Assembly: GCF_003852425.1 (NCBI RefSeq)
Contig: NZ_QAJN01000015.1
Coordinates: forward strand, 186,001 to 250,000
From: Paucibacter sp. KBW04
GTDB lineage: Bacteria; Pseudomonadota; Gammaproteobacteria; Burkholderiales; Burkholderiaceae_C
Direction of reading: 5' to 3'
DNA length: 64,000 bases
The first letter of the stretch is position 1. Each line of letters begins with the position of its first letter. Position numbers and translations under genes: made by a program. This document shows positions 44,396-54,569 of the stretch, one piece after another. The notes under the pieces are model-generated. The model did no database searches, was not told the origin of the DNA, and saw nothing but the letters and a program-made list of their open reading frames with translations.

Positions 44396-44939
44396 GGGGA
44401 TACAGCGGGGCGGAGCCAAAAAGAACAAATGCACCGAGCCAGGGGTGGCTGCGGTGCATGAAGCGGACGACAGACAAATTTCAGGGAAGTGGCGCGGGCA
44501 AAACTCTGGGGCAGGAGTCTCCTGGGCCGAACCGGCGATTGTAGGCGGCCGTCTTTGGCGACCTCGTTAGGGACATGTCGCTCAATTGCTCAGGCCGTCG
44601 GCCCAAGCCCTTGCCAACTTGCCGGCAAGACAGGGCCAGGGTCCTGCGCCTTAGCCCCAAACCGGCCATTTGTCACGCCAATCGATTCGCAAAAAACGAT
44701 TCATCTGCGATCCGTGACGAATCGACCAAATCAGTGCTCGCGAATCTCCCATTTCGGCCGATAAGGTTTTATGCTAACTCTCAGAGCTGATGCATTGCTT
44801 TGAGGTCAGGACCGCCCGTGGGCCATGGCCTGAAGAAAAAATTGCACGAGTTTGGGGAGATGGGAGGACAGGACTTGGGCTGGGTGCGGCCGAGTTTTGC
44901 TGTCGTTTTTCAGCGCACCAATTCGGGAGATCTCTCATC
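44396..44939. other. Long divergent promoter region with palindromes
   Basis: This 544-base region separates the acyltransferase and MCP genes. It holds a hairpin at 44430-44458 (TGCACCGAGCCA paired with TGGCT-G-CGGTGCA), an inverted repeat TCGATTCG (44682-44689) / CGAATCGA (44718-44725), and the sigma-28-like -10 at 44757. The frames in it are shadows without start signals. A leader of more than 150 bases before the MCP gene is implied if that promoter is real. Confidence 0.5.
44757..44764 (+). promoter_or_regulatory. Sigma-28-like -10 element upstream of chemoreceptor
   Basis: GCCGATAA matches the flagellar sigma-28 -10 consensus exactly and lies 176 bases before the MCP start. The -35 position does not match TAAA well, so this is weak evidence for flagellar control. 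Confidence 0.35.
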
Positions 44940-46613
44940 ATGCGCAGCTTGAAGCAAATGTTTCAGTACCTGGTACTGGCCCTGCTTTTGCCCGCCCTAT
45001 TTCTGGGCTATTCGCTCTACAAACTGGGCATCGTCAACGAGCATCTGGCCCAGGTCAATCTGGACCGCTACACCTCCTATCTGCTGGCCGACGAGCTGCG
45101 ACAAAGCTCGGACGATCTGACCCGCCTGGCCCGCACCTATGTGGTCAGCGGCAATCCCGAGTGGGAAAAGCAGTACTTCGAGATCCTCGACATCCGCAAC
45201 GGCAAAAAGCCCCGCCCCAAGCAGTACGAGAAGATTTACTGGGACTTCCGCGCCGTGGGCACCGACCCCAATCGCGGCAACGACCCGGCCGTGCCCTTGC
45301 AAGAGCTGATGAAGAAGGCCGGCTTCACCGACGCCGAATTCGCCAAGCTCAAGGAAGCCCAAGGCAACTCCGACGATCTGGTCAACACCGAGACCGTGGC
45401 CATGAATCTGGTCAAGGGCCAGCTGGCCGATGGCAAGGGCGGCTTCACGCTCAAGGGCGAGCCCGATCTGGCCAAGGCCCGCGAGATGATGCACGACAAG
45501 AACTACCACGCCTTCAAGGCCAAGATCATGAAGCCGGTGGACGAGTTCCTGACCCTGGTGGATGAGCGCACCGCCGGCGCCGTGGCCGATGCCGTCGATC
45601 AGAAAAACCTCTGGTATCGCCTGCTGGTCGGCAGCATCGTCTTGCTGCTGGTGGTGGCCATCACCTTCCTGGCCGCCATCGTGCGTGTCTTGATGGGCCG
45701 CTTTGGCGCCGACCCCATGGCCGTTCGCCACGCCGTCGAGGCGGTGCGCGCCGGCGACCTGAGTGCCGACATTCCCGTCCGCCTGGGCGACAACACCAGC
45801 GTGATGGCCGCCTTGGCCGGCATGCGCGAACACCTGGCCAAGGTGGTCAGCGATGTGCGCAATGGCTCCCATGCCGTGGCCCTGGCCTCCAACGAGATTG
45901 CGCAGGGCAATATGGACTTGTCCAACCGCACCGAAGACCAGGCCAGTGCGCTGGAGAAAACCGCCAGCCATATGAGCGAGCTGGGTGCCCAGGTGAAGCA
46001 AAACGCCAGCAGCTCACACCAGGCCAATGAGCTGGCGCAAAGCGCTTCCAAGGTCGCCACCCAGGGTGGCGAGGTGGTGGCCCAGGTGGTGGAGACCATG
46101 AAGGGCATCAACGATGCCTCACGCAAGATCTCGGACATCATCGGCGTCATCGACGGCATCGCCTTCCAGACCAATATCCTGGCCCTGAATGCGGCGGTGG
46201 AAGCGGCACGGGCCGGTGAACAAGGCCGTGGCTTTGCCGTCGTCGCCTCCGAGGTGCGGGCCCTGGCGGGCCGCAGCGCAGAAGCGGCCAAGCAGATCAA
46301 GTCCCTGATCAGCACCAGCGTCGAGCGGGTGGAACAAGGCACGCATCTGGTGGACAGCGCCGGCAGCACCATGACCGAGGTGGTCGCCGCCATCCAGCGC
46401 GTCACCACCATCATGAGCGAGATCAGCGCCGCCACCAGCGAGCAGGCCGAGCGCGTCGCCCAGGTGGGTCAGGCCGTCACGCAGATGGACCAAAGCACCC
46501 AGCAAAACAGCGCCCTGGTGGAGCAGATGGCGGCCGCCGCCACCAGCCTCAACACCCAGGCCTCCGACCTGGTGCAGGTGGTCGAGGGCTTCAAGCTGAG
46601 CGGGGCGCGCTAG
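44940..46613 (+). CDS. Methyl-accepting chemotaxis protein
   Basis: This 557-residue chemoreceptor has a first membrane helix at about 8-26, a periplasmic region of about 200 residues, a second helix near 225-250, a HAMP region and a long cytoplasmic coiled coil. The signalling tip is the highly conserved [20 protein letters not shown] with [14 protein letters not shown]. The periplasmic domain is helical, with a distinctive [24 protein letters not shown] segment also seen in other betaproteobacterial MCPs. There is no C-terminal NWETF-type pentapeptide. GGGAGA precedes ATG 44940. Confidence 0.95.
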   Translation: MRSLKQMFQYLVLALLLPALFLGYSLYKLGIVNEHLAQVNLDRYTSYLLADELRQSSDDLTRLARTYVVSGNPEWEKQYFEILDIRNGKKPRPKQYEKIYWDFRAVGTDPNRGNDPAVPLQELMKKAGFTDAEFAKLKEAQGNSDDLVNTETVAMNLVKGQLADGKGGFTLKGEPDLAKAREMMHDKNYHAFKAKIMKPVDEFLTLVDERTAGAVADAVDQKNLWYRLLVGSIVLLLVVAITFLAAIVRVLMGRFGADPMAVRHAVEAVRAGDLSADIPVRLGDNTSVMAALAGMREHLAKVVSDVRNGSHAVALASNEIAQGNMDLSNRTEDQASALEKTASHMSELGAQVKQNASSSHQANELAQSASKVATQGGEVVAQVVETMKGINDASRKISDIIGVIDGIAFQTNILALNAAVEAARAGEQGRGFAVVASEVRALAGRSAEAAKQIKSLISTSVERVEQGTHLVDSAGSTMTEVVAAIQRVTTIMSEISAATSEQAERVAQVGQAVTQMDQSTQQNSALVEQMAAAATSLNTQASDLVQVVEGFKLSGAR

Positions 46614-46629
46614 GCCGGCTGACGCCGCG

Positions 46630-47214
46630 TTAAAGCGGGCCCTTGCTCGTGAAAATGCGGCCCAGCCAGCCCAGATACCAGTCCAGAAACTTCTGCCAGG
46701 CTGATTGGGGCTTGGCCATAGGCGGCGCAGTCTCAAGCGGCGCCGCTGGGTATTTGGCCTGCAAGGCGGCGTTGAAAGCCGCGAAGAAATCGGCCGCCAT
46801 CTTCTGCGCCGCCATGTCCACCAAGCGCGAGCCGATCTGCGCGATCTTGCCGCCCACGCTGGCTTGCACCTCGTAGTGCAGCTGGGTGGGGGCTGCGTCT
46901 GGCGCGGCGGACTCCAGCCGCACCTGGGCCGTGCCCTTGCCGTGGCCGGCCGCGCCACCCGAACCTTCAAACGCGAGTTGGTAGCTACTCGGCGCTTGCA
47001 GATCAGAGAGCTTGAGCTTGCCCTTGAACTTGGCCTTGACCGGGCCGATGGCCACCGTCACCAGGGCCTCGTACTCGGGCTCGGCCGGGTTATCGCCCAC
47101 CGCCGTCAGGGACTCGCAGCCGGTGATGGAGGCCTTGAGCATCTCGGTGTCGTTCAGCGCTGCCCAGGCCTGGGCCTGGGTGACGGGCAGGGTTTCTTGT
47201 CCGGTGAGATTCAT
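46630..47214 (-). CDS. coxG: CoxG-like protein (SRPBCC fold)
   Basis: This 194-residue protein has the CoxG domain (LPVTQAQAWAALNDTEMLKASITGCESL, GPVKAKFKGKLKLSDL, LHYEVQASVGGKIAQIGSRLVDMAAQKMA) and a short tail with a hydrophobic helix that may attach it to the membrane. CoxG recruits the CO-dehydrogenase-type enzyme to the membrane in CO oxidisers. It is the last gene of the cox operon, seven bases after the VWA gene. Confidence 0.92.
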   Translation of the reverse strand: MNLTGQETLPVTQAQAWAALNDTEMLKASITGCESLTAVGDNPAEPEYEALVTVAIGPVKAKFKGKLKLSDLQAPSSYQLAFEGSGGAAGHGKGTAQVRLESAAPDAAPTQLHYEVQASVGGKIAQIGSRLVDMAAQKMAADFFAAFNAALQAKYPAAPLETAPPMAKPQSAWQKFLDWYLGWLGRIFTSKGPL

Positions 47215-47220
47215 GGTTTC

Positions 47221-48408
47221 TTATTTCCTCGAAGACAAAGTCAGCGCCAGCTGCTCCAGGCTGGCCAGATTGTGCACAGGCAGGTGTTGACTCACCTCGG
47301 GCAGCAGGGCGCGCACGCCCGCTGCCTTGGGCTCGAAGCCTTCAAAACGCAGCAAAGGGTTGAGCCAGATCAGGCGGCGACATGACAAGCGCAAGCGGCG
47401 CGCCTCGAAGGCGAGCTGCGCGCAATCCGGGTCGCCGTCCTCGCCCGCTTGCAGGCCGTCGGTGATGAGCAGCACGGTGGCGTCGCTGCTCAGCACGCGG
47501 CGGGCCCAGTGCTTGTTGAACTCATGCAGGCAAGCGCTGATGCGGGTGCCCCCCGACCAGTCCGCCACCGCCGCCGAGACGGCCGCCACCGCCAGGTCCG
47601 GGTCGCGCTGGCGCAGCAATCGGCTGATGGGCGTGAGCCGGGTGCCGAAGACAAAGCTCGTCACCCGCGGCCGCTGGCCGCCCCGCTGCGATTGCGGGTT
47701 ACTCAGTCCATGGCCGAGGTGCAAAAGCATGCGCGAGTAGCGGCTCATGGAGCCCGAGATATCGGCCAGCAGCAGCAGGGGCGCCGGGCGCTCGCGCCGC
47801 TGCCGGTGTTGCAGGGGCGCGGCCTCGCTGCGGCCTTGGGCGCGCAGGCTGGCGCGCCAGTCCGGCAAGCCTGTGCTGGCCGTCTGCCAGCGGCGGGTGG
47901 GCCTGGCCTCGACCAAGGGTTGCAGGCGAGCCAGCAAGCGCTTGGCGGCCGCCCATTCCTCATTCGTCATGGTCTCGAAATCGCGTTGGCGCAGCAGCTC
48001 ACGCTCGCTCCAGCTGAGCTGCGCGTCCAGCTCCAACTGCTGCTCTGGCTCGGGCGGCTGGCGTTGCGGGGCATGAGGGAATAAGGCGCCCGCCAGACGG
48101 CGGTTCTCGGGTGGCGGCGGCGTGCCGGGCTTGGCCTGGGCGCGCGGCAAAAGCATGGCCATCACCCGCCCCAGCAGCTGCGGGTCTTGCCAGAAGATGT
48201 GAAAGGCCTGGTCGAACAGGGCGCGGTGCTCGGCCCGGTCCAGCAGGCAGACGGACAAGGTGGCGTGAAAGTCCTGGCGCGACTCCAAGCCCGCCACTTG
48301 CAAGGCCTCCAGCGTCAGCGCCACCCGGTCCGTGCCCACGGCCATGCCGGCATCGCGCAGGACGCGAGCAAAGTGCATCACGTTGTCGGCCAGGTAGTGA
48401 TGCGTCAT
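47221..48408 (-). CDS. coxE: VWA-domain protein CoxE-like
   Basis: This 395-residue protein has a helical N-terminal half and a C-terminal von Willebrand A domain with the MIDAS motif DISGSMS and LLITDGLQAGEDGDPD. CoxE acts with the AAA protein CoxD in maturing the Mo/Cu or Mo centre of CO-dehydrogenase-type enzymes. The start at 48408 overlaps the coxD stop (TGATG). The frame extends upstream only over coxD. Confidence 0.9.
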   Translation of the reverse strand: MTHHYLADNVMHFARVLRDAGMAVGTDRVALTLEALQVAGLESRQDFHATLSVCLLDRAEHRALFDQAFHIFWQDPQLLGRVMAMLLPRAQAKPGTPPPPENRRLAGALFPHAPQRQPPEPEQQLELDAQLSWSERELLRQRDFETMTNEEWAAAKRLLARLQPLVEARPTRRWQTASTGLPDWRASLRAQGRSEAAPLQHRQRRERPAPLLLLADISGSMSRYSRMLLHLGHGLSNPQSQRGGQRPRVTSFVFGTRLTPISRLLRQRDPDLAVAAVSAAVADWSGGTRISACLHEFNKHWARRVLSSDATVLLITDGLQAGEDGDPDCAQLAFEARRLRLSCRRLIWLNPLLRFEGFEPKAAGVRALLPEVSQHLPVHNLASLEQLALTLSSRK

Positions 48409-49301
48409 CACAGCTGAATCTTGATTTGCTCCAGCAGGCGCGCCGCCTCCGAGCCCTGCACCCGGGCGATATCGTCCTGGTATTTGAGCAAGACGCCCAA
48501 GGTGTCGTGCAGCGTCGTTGGATCCAGGGCCAGGGCGTCCAGCTCCAGCAGGGCGCGCGACCACTCAATCGTCTCGGCCACGCCGGGCAGCTTGTAGAGG
48601 TCCAGCGTGCGCAAGCCTTGGATGAAGGCGACGATCTGGCGCGCCAGCGCCTCGGGCGCGCCGGGCACGCGCAGGCGCAGGATCTCCAGCTCCCGCTGGG
48701 CATCGGGGAAGTCCACCCAGTGGTAGAGGCAGCGGCGCTTGACCGCGTCGTGAATCTCCCGCGTGCGGTTGGAGGTAATGATGACGATGGGCGGCTGCAC
48801 CGCGCGCACCACGCCCAGCTCGGGGATGGTGATCTGGAACTCGCTCAAGACCTCCAGCAAAAAGGCCTCGAAGGGCTCGTCGGCGCGGTCCAGCTCGTCG
48901 ATCAGCAAGACCGGCGCGACGGTGTTGGCCGGGTCTATCGCCTGCAGCAAGGCCCGTTTGATCAGAAAGCGCGTGGCGAAGAGGTCGCGGCTCAGTTCTT
49001 CACGAGACGCACCTTCAGCCAGCTTGATCTCCAGCATCTGCCGCGCGTAATTCCATTCATAAGCGGCAGCGTTCAGGTCCAGGCCCTCGTAGCACTGCAG
49101 GCGGATCAGGGGCCGCTCCAAGAGCGTGGCCAGGGTCTTGGCGATCTCGGTCTTGCCGGTGCCGGGCTCACCCTCCAAGAACAGAGGCCGCTGCAGACGC
49201 AGGGCCAGGAAGACCGCCGCCGCCAGCTCGCGCTGAGCCACATAGCCTTGGCCGCGCAAGGCGGCGGCGGTGTCGCCAATGCTTTGAGGGAGGCTGGCCA
49301 C
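48408..49301 (-). CDS. coxD: MoxR-type AAA ATPase CoxD-like
   Basis: This 297-residue ATPase has Walker A GEPGTGKT at 44-51, Walker B VLLIDELDRAD, and sensor-1 IITSNRTREIHDA with a RRCLYHWVDFP segment typical of CoxD. It is thought to act as a chaperone-like ATPase for the active-site cluster, together with CoxE. It lies three bases after coxM and overlaps coxE. Confidence 0.93.
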   Translation of the reverse strand: MASLPQSIGDTAAALRGQGYVAQRELAAAVFLALRLQRPLFLEGEPGTGKTEIAKTLATLLERPLIRLQCYEGLDLNAAAYEWNYARQMLEIKLAEGASREELSRDLFATRFLIKRALLQAIDPANTVAPVLLIDELDRADEPFEAFLLEVLSEFQITIPELGVVRAVQPPIVIITSNRTREIHDAVKRRCLYHWVDFPDAQRELEILRLRVPGAPEALARQIVAFIQGLRTLDLYKLPGVAETIEWSRALLELDALALDPTTLHDTLGVLLKYQDDIARVQGSEAARLLEQIKIQL

Positions 49302-49304
49302 GCG

Positions 49305-50093
49305 TCAAGAAGCCGCCACCGCGCGGCCGGCCAGGACCGGGATCAAGGCCGCCCGGTAGGCGGCCGAGCCGTGCAGATCGTTGTTCAAACCCTCGGCGCT
49401 AACGCTCACACTCGCCGTGGCGGCTGCGTTCCAATTGCCGGCCAAGGCCGACTCCAGCGCGGCCACGCGGAACACGCCCGCGCCCGCGCCGGTGACGGCC
49501 ACCCGCACGCCACCCACCGTCTTGGCGACAAAGACGCCGACGATGGAAAAGCGCGAGGCCGGCTGCTTGAACTTCTGCCATCCCGCCTTCTCGGGCACGG
49601 GGAAGCTGACCGAGGTGATCACCTCGCCGGGCTGCAGCGCCGTCTCGTACATGCCCTTGAAGAAATCATCGGCGGCAATGCTGCGACGGTCGGTGTGCAC
49701 CGTGGCGCCCAAGCCCAGCACGGCGGCGGGATAGCAGGCGGCCGGGTCGTTATTGGCCAGGCTGCCGCCCAGCGTGCCGCGATTGCGCACCTGGCGGTCG
49801 CCGATGCGGCCGGCCAGATCCGCCAGGGCGGGAATGGCCTGCTGCACCTCTTTGGAGGCCGCCACCGTCGCATGCGTGGTCATGGCGCCGATATGAAGCT
49901 TGCCGCCGTCCAGGCGTATGCCTTTGAGATCGCCCAGGGCGCTGAGGTCGATCAGGTCTGAAGGTGCCGCCAGGCCCAGCTTGATGGCGCCCAGCAGGGA
50001 CTGGCCGCCCGCGATCAGCTTGGCTTCTGAGTTAGCGCCTGCGGCTTGCGCAGCCTCGGCCACCGAGGTCGCTTTGGTATAGGTAAAGCTCAT
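49305..50093 (-). CDS. coxM: Molybdenum hydroxylase medium subunit, FAD-binding
   Basis: This 262-residue protein carries the FAD of the enzyme. It shows the family segments AGGQSLLGAIKLGLAAPSDLIDLSAL, IGAMTTHATVA and RNRGTLGGSLANNDPAACYPAA. Length is slightly short of 290 but all FAD-loops are present. It passes electrons from the iron-sulfur subunit to quinone. It follows coxL by 15 bases. Confidence 0.94.
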   Translation of the reverse strand: MSFTYTKATSVAEAAQAAGANSEAKLIAGGQSLLGAIKLGLAAPSDLIDLSALGDLKGIRLDGGKLHIGAMTTHATVAASKEVQQAIPALADLAGRIGDRQVRNRGTLGGSLANNDPAACYPAAVLGLGATVHTDRRSIAADDFFKGMYETALQPGEVITSVSFPVPEKAGWQKFKQPASRFSIVGVFVAKTVGGVRVAVTGAGAGVFRVAALESALAGNWNAAATASVSVSAEGLNNDLHGSAAYRAALIPVLAGRAVAAS

Positions 50094-50108
50094 GGTGTTT
50101 TTGCTCCT

Positions 50109-52475
50109 TCAGCGGGCCGCTTGGATCGCTTGCCACACGGTGTGCGGCGTGGCGGGCATGGCGATGTCTTTCAAACCCAGGGCATCGCAGATGGCATTGA
50201 TGACGGCCGGCGGTGAACCGATGGCCCCGGCCTCGCCGCAGCCCTTGACCCCCAGGGGGTTGTGGCTGCAAGGCGTACCCTTGGCATTGCGGATCTGGAA
50301 GCTGGGCAGGTCGTCGGCACGCGGCATGGCGTAGTCCATATAGCTGCCGCTGAGCAGCTGGCCGCTGTCGGGGTCGTAAATGCCGTGCTCCAACAAGGCC
50401 TGGCCTATGCCTTGGGCGATACCGCCCTGCACCTGGCCTTCGACAATCATCGGATTGACGATATTGCCGAAGTCGTCCACCGCACTGAAGCGGTCCACCC
50501 GCACCTGGCCGGTGGCTGGGTCCACCTCGACCTCGCAGACATAGCTGCCGGCGGGATAGGTGAAGTTGGTGGGGTCGTAGAAGGCGTTCTCGTTGAGGCC
50601 GGGCTCCAGCTTGTCCAGCGGATAGTTGTGCGGCACATAAGCCGTCAGCGAGACGGAGGCAAAAGGCACGCTGCGGTCGGTGCCCGCCACCTTGAACAGG
50701 CCGTTCTCGAACTCGATGTCGGTGTCCGCCGCCTCCAGCAAATGGGCGGCGATCTTCTTGCCCTTGGCGATCACCTTGTCCACCGCCTTGACGATGGCCG
50801 TGCCACCCACCGAGAGCGAGCGGCTGCCGTAAGTGCCCATGCCGAACAAGACCTTGCCGGTATCGCCATGCTGAATGTCCACATCCTCGATGGGAATGCC
50901 CAGCTTGGCCGCCACCACTTGGGCGAACGTCGTCTCATGACCCTGGCCGTGGCTGTGCGAACCGGTGAAGATGGTGACCTTGCCGGTGGGGTGCACCCGC
51001 ACCTCGCCCGCCTCGAACAGGCCGGCGCGCGCTCCCAGAGCGCCCGCGATATTGCTAGGCGCCAAGCCGCAGGCCTCGATATAGGTGGAATAGCCCAGGC
51101 CGCGCTTGAGCCCCTTGGCCTCGCTGATGGCGCGGCGGGCGGCAAAGCCTTTCACATCGGCCAAGTCCTGCACGGCATCCAGCGTGGCGTCGTAGTCACC
51201 CACGTCATAGGTCAAGCCCACCGGCGTGGCGTAGGGGAAGCTTCGGATGAAGTTGCGGCGGCGCAGTTCGGCTGGGTCAATGCCCATTTCCTTGGCGGCC
51301 GTTTCCACCAGGCGCTCCACCACATAGGTCGCCTCGGGCCGTCCGGCACCGCGATAGGCATCGACCGGCGCGGTGTTGGTGAACACACCCGTCACCTCGG
51401 CATAAATGGCCGGCGTGGTGTACTGCCCAGCCAGCAAAGTGGCGTAAAGAATGGTGGGCACGCTGGAGGCAAAGGTGGACAGGTAGGCGCCCAGATTGGC
51501 CGTCGTGTGCACCCGCATGGCGAGGAATTTTCCTTGCGCGTCCAGGCCCAGTTCGGCCACGGTGGCGTGGTCGCGGCCATGGGCATCGCTCAGAAAAGCC
51601 TCGGAGCGATCGGCCGTCCATTTGATGGGCCGGCCCACCTGTTTGGAGGCCCAGGTCAGCGCGGTTTCTTCGGCGTACAAGAAGATCTTGGAACCAAAAC
51701 CGCCACCCACATCGGGGGCCACCACGCGTACCTTGTGCTCGGGGATGCCCAGCACAAAAGCGCACATCAAGAGCCGCGCCACATGCGGGTTCTGGCTGGT
51801 GGTGTAGAGGGTGTAGCTTTCGTCGCCCGCGTTGTAGCTGGCATTGGCGCCGCGTGGCTCGATGGCGTTGGGGATCAGGCGGTTGTTGCGGAACTCCAGC
51901 CGCGTCACATGGGCCGCCTTGGCCATGGCCGCGTCCGTCGTGGCCTTGTCGCCGCAGCCCCAGGTGTAGCAAATATTGCCCGGCGCCTCATCGTGCACCG
52001 CGCTGGCAATAGACGCGGCCTTGGCCGTGTCCACCACCGGGGTCAGTTCTTGATAGTCCACCTCGATCAAGGCGGCCGCCGCCTTGGCCTGGGCATAGGT
52101 TTCGGCTACGACCAGGGCCACCTGATCGCCCACATAACGCACCTTGCCATCGGCCAGAATCGGGTGCTTGGGCTCCTTCATCGGCGAGCCATCCAGGCTG
52201 TTGATCAGCCAGCCGCAGGGAAGGCCGCCGACGGCACGGAAGTGCTCACCCGTGAAGATGGCGAGCACGCCCTCGGCCTCGGCCGCCGCTGCGGTATTGA
52301 TGCTGGCGATCTTGGCGTGCGCGTAAGGCGAGCGCAGAAAGTAGGCGTAGGTCTGACGCGGCAACACGATGTCATCGGTGTACTGGCCACGGCCGGTGAG
52401 GAAGCGGCCGTCTTCACGGCGGCGCACGCTTTGGCCGATCAGGCTTTGCGTCACTTGGCTGTCTGGGGCATTCAT
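50109..52475 (-). CDS. coxL: Molybdenum hydroxylase large subunit, form II CoxL-like
   Basis: This 788-residue subunit carries the molybdenum cofactor. The active-site loop is AYRGAGR at 373-379, the form II signature; form I CO dehydrogenase has AYRCSFR. Other marks are [41 protein letters not shown] and the C-terminal [19 protein letters not shown] oxidation by form II enzymes is doubtful; other aldehyde or N-heterocycle substrates are likely. The ATG at 52475 overlaps the coxS stop; the GTG at 52478 is less likely. Confidence 0.95.
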   Translation of the reverse strand: MNAPDSQVTQSLIGQSVRRREDGRFLTGRGQYTDDIVLPRQTYAYFLRSPYAHAKIASINTAAAAEAEGVLAIFTGEHFRAVGGLPCGWLINSLDGSPMKEPKHPILADGKVRYVGDQVALVVAETYAQAKAAAALIEVDYQELTPVVDTAKAASIASAVHDEAPGNICYTWGCGDKATTDAAMAKAAHVTRLEFRNNRLIPNAIEPRGANASYNAGDESYTLYTTSQNPHVARLLMCAFVLGIPEHKVRVVAPDVGGGFGSKIFLYAEETALTWASKQVGRPIKWTADRSEAFLSDAHGRDHATVAELGLDAQGKFLAMRVHTTANLGAYLSTFASSVPTILYATLLAGQYTTPAIYAEVTGVFTNTAPVDAYRGAGRPEATYVVERLVETAAKEMGIDPAELRRRNFIRSFPYATPVGLTYDVGDYDATLDAVQDLADVKGFAARRAISEAKGLKRGLGYSTYIEACGLAPSNIAGALGARAGLFEAGEVRVHPTGKVTIFTGSHSHGQGHETTFAQVVAAKLGIPIEDVDIQHGDTGKVLFGMGTYGSRSLSVGGTAIVKAVDKVIAKGKKIAAHLLEAADTDIEFENGLFKVAGTDRSVPFASVSLTAYVPHNYPLDKLEPGLNENAFYDPTNFTYPAGSYVCEVEVDPATGQVRVDRFSAVDDFGNIVNPMIVEGQVQGGIAQGIGQALLEHGIYDPDSGQLLSGSYMDYAMPRADDLPSFQIRNAKGTPCSHNPLGVKGCGEAGAIGSPPAVINAICDALGLKDIAMPATPHTVWQAIQAAR

Positions 52476-52954
52476 CACTTGCCTCCCTTCATGGCGGCGG
52501 CGCCGGTCTGCACCGCACGAACAATGTTCTGGTAGCCGGTGCAGCGGCAGATATTGCCTTCCAGCGCCTCACGCACCTGAGCTTCTGAGTGACAACCGTG
52601 GTGCTGCACCAGATCGACGGCGCTCATCACCATGCCCGGGGTGCAGAAGCCGCATTGCAGGCCGTGGCATTCCTTGAAGGCGGCCTGCATGGGGTGCAGC
52701 GTGCCGTCGGCCGCGGCCAGGCCTTCGATGGTGGTCAGCTCCTGCCCATCGGCCTGCACGGCCAACATGGTGCAGCTCTTCACCGCACGGCCGCCTAAGT
52801 GCACCGTGCAAGCGCCGCACTGCCCGGTGTCGCAGCCCACATGGGTGCCGGTCAAGGCCAGGGTTTCGCGAACAAACTGCACCAAGAGCTGATCGGGCGC
52901 GACCTCGCGCGTCACCGACTTGCCATTCACCTTGAGCGTGATTTTCTGGCTCAT
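52475..52954 (-). CDS. coxS: Molybdenum hydroxylase small subunit, two [2Fe-2S]
   Basis: This 159-residue subunit has the plant-ferredoxin-type cluster [13 protein letters not shown]...C and the helical second cluster [10 protein letters not shown]...[10 protein letters not shown]. It transfers electrons from the Mo site to FAD. It heads a coxS-L-M-D-E-G operon on the minus strand with AAAGGAG before its start. The S-L-M order differs from the M-S-L order of classic form I operons. Confidence 0.95.
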   Translation of the reverse strand: MSQKITLKVNGKSVTREVAPDQLLVQFVRETLALTGTHVGCDTGQCGACTVHLGGRAVKSCTMLAVQADGQELTTIEGLAAADGTLHPMQAAFKECHGLQCGFCTPGMVMSAVDLVQHHGCHSEAQVREALEGNICRCTGYQNIVRAVQTGAAAMKGGK

Positions 52955-53394
52955 CTGCTTGTCTCCTTTGTTGGTCTGTGGACCACCCCGTTAAAGGCAA
53001 ACGCCCGCGGGTCGGTTGAACCTAGATTCGGTAGTTGAACGCGCCCGAAGGGGGCGCAAGGCGGTGCGCGGGCAAGGCGCGACGACGAAGTGGGCTCATG
53101 CCCACGAGGAGAAGCAACGCAGTCCGCGCGCCGCCTTGCGGGCCAGGCGGGTGCGTAGCGTACTCACCCAAATGGTGAAGGTTGTTAACTCGGACAAGGG
53201 TCGTAGGCATCGGGCCTTCCAAGTCAGAACAAGCGGTCAACTGCCGAATCTAGGTTGAAACGCAATCGTCGCGGCTGCACAGGGCCAGCGCCATCCGCCG
53301 TTTACCCGCATGTACAGATATACAGCTGAACAATTTGCCCCCGGGTTTTCACCAGAGGGCGTGCCGCCGCCCTGCCCTGGCTTAGCATCCCCGG
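52955..53394. other. Intergenic region between coxS and xdhC
   Basis: This 440-base divergent region contains the 238-bp palindromic element E3 (53019-53256), a small hairpin TGGTC/GACCA near 52973-52986, and the promoters of coxS and xdhC. The small frames predicted in E3 are not genes. Confidence 0.6.
53019..53256. repeat. Palindromic element E3 (20-bp terminal inverted repeats)
   Basis: The left end AACCTAGATTCGGTAGTTGA (53019-53038) and the reverse complement of 53237-53256 agree at 19 of 20 bases. On the minus strand it holds CTGCGTTGC, then CTCG, a hairpin TGGGC-ATGA-GCCCA and GCGCCTTGC, the same blocks as in E1 and E4. It is the longest of the four (238 bp). No transposase is coded. 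Confidence 0.85.
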
Positions 53395-54396
53395 ATGGAC
53401 AATCTTGACTTGACCGTTTTGCGCCAGGTGGCCGCCTGGCTGGCTCAGGACCGGCGCGTGGTGCTGGGCACCATCACCCGCACCTGGGGCTCGGCACCGC
53501 GCCCCGTGGGCTCGGTGGTGGCCGTGTGCGATGACGGGCAGATCGCAGGCTCGGTATCCGGCGGCTGCATCGAGGACGATTTGATCGCCAAGGTGCGTGA
53601 AGGCGCATTGAATCTGCAGCAGCCGCAACTGCTGCGTTATGGCGTCGGCGCCGAAGAAGCCACCCGCTTCGGCCTGCCCTGCGGCGGCACGCTGGAGCTG
53701 CTGCTAGAGCCGCTGAACCCTTTGAGCTCGCAAATCGAGCCCTTGCTGGCTCGCCTGGCCCTTGGCGAGCGAGTGCAGCGCGTACTGGACCGCCGCAGCG
53801 GAGAGGTTCAGTTGCTGGCGCCCCAGGCGGGTGCCGATATCTTGGTTCTGACCGAGGCCCAGCTGATCACGCACCACGGCCCGCAGTGGCGTTTGCTCAT
53901 CATCGGCGCGGGCCAGATGACGCAATACCTGGCCAGCATGGCCCTGGGCCTGGACTACCAAGTCTTGATCTGCGACCCGCGCGAGGAATACGCCCAGGGC
54001 TTTGATGTGCCCGGCGCCCGCCTCACCCGCGAGATGCCCGATGACACCGTGACGGCCTTCGCCCCCGACGGCCACAGCGCCATCGTCGCCCTCACCCACG
54101 ACCCCAAGCTGGACGATCTGGCCCTGATGGAAGCCCTGGCCAGCCCAGCGTTCTACGTCGGAGCCATCGGCTCGCGTGTGAATCAAGCCAAGCGCAAGGC
54201 GCGGCTGCAAGAACACTTCGGACTCAGTGAAGAGCAACTCGCCCGGTTGCACGGGCCGGTGGGCCTGAACATCGGTGCCCGTACGCCGCCGGAGATCGCA
54301 TTGGCCATCTTGGCGCATATGACGGCGGAGCGGTATGGCGTCAAGCTAAGGAGTTCGGCGAGCGGGGCGAGTGGGGGAAGTGGGTGTGTGGTTTAG
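53395..54396 (+). CDS. XdhC/CoxI family molybdenum-cofactor insertion protein
   Basis: This 333-residue protein has the XdhC N-terminal domain (GTITRTWGSAPRPVGSVVAV, GSVSGGCIEDDLI) and the C-terminal Rossmann domain (LLIIGAGQMTQYLASMALGLDYQVLICDPREEYA, YVGAIGSRVNQAKRKARL, IGARTPPEIALAILA). It delivers sulfurated molybdenum cofactor to molybdenum hydroxylases. It is divergent from coxSLMDEG and probably serves that enzyme. The last 16 residues are Ser/Gly-rich. Confidence 0.93.
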   Translation: MDNLDLTVLRQVAAWLAQDRRVVLGTITRTWGSAPRPVGSVVAVCDDGQIAGSVSGGCIEDDLIAKVREGALNLQQPQLLRYGVGAEEATRFGLPCGGTLELLLEPLNPLSSQIEPLLARLALGERVQRVLDRRSGEVQLLAPQAGADILVLTEAQLITHHGPQWRLLIIGAGQMTQYLASMALGLDYQVLICDPREEYAQGFDVPGARLTREMPDDTVTAFAPDGHSAIVALTHDPKLDDLALMEALASPAFYVGAIGSRVNQAKRKARLQEHFGLSEEQLARLHGPVGLNIGARTPPEIALAILAHMTAERYGVKLRSSASGASGGSGCVV

Positions 54397-54569
54397 GCCT
54401 AGCGAGTCGCTTGAACTTGGCGCCGATTTGCAATCCATGGTCCATCGCCACTGAACTGTTTCGGCAAAAGAATGAGCGACTACTCCGTCGAGACTGATCA
54501 TTTTCCAAACTCTGATGAATTGGCGCTCTCGCGACGGGAGCACTTGCCTCAACTGGCAGCTAAATCGCT

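Noticed and set aside
50262-52535. 757-residue plus-strand frame antisense to coxL
   Set aside because: It is a shadow of the well-supported coxL gene; composition is Gly/His/Arg-rich with no domain and no ribosome-binding site. The same applies to antisense frames over urtA (27012-28430) and the kinase (3508-4701).
53016-53258. Small frames of 72-80 residues within element E3
   Set aside because: They coincide exactly with the repeat and are present only because its hairpins lack stop codons.
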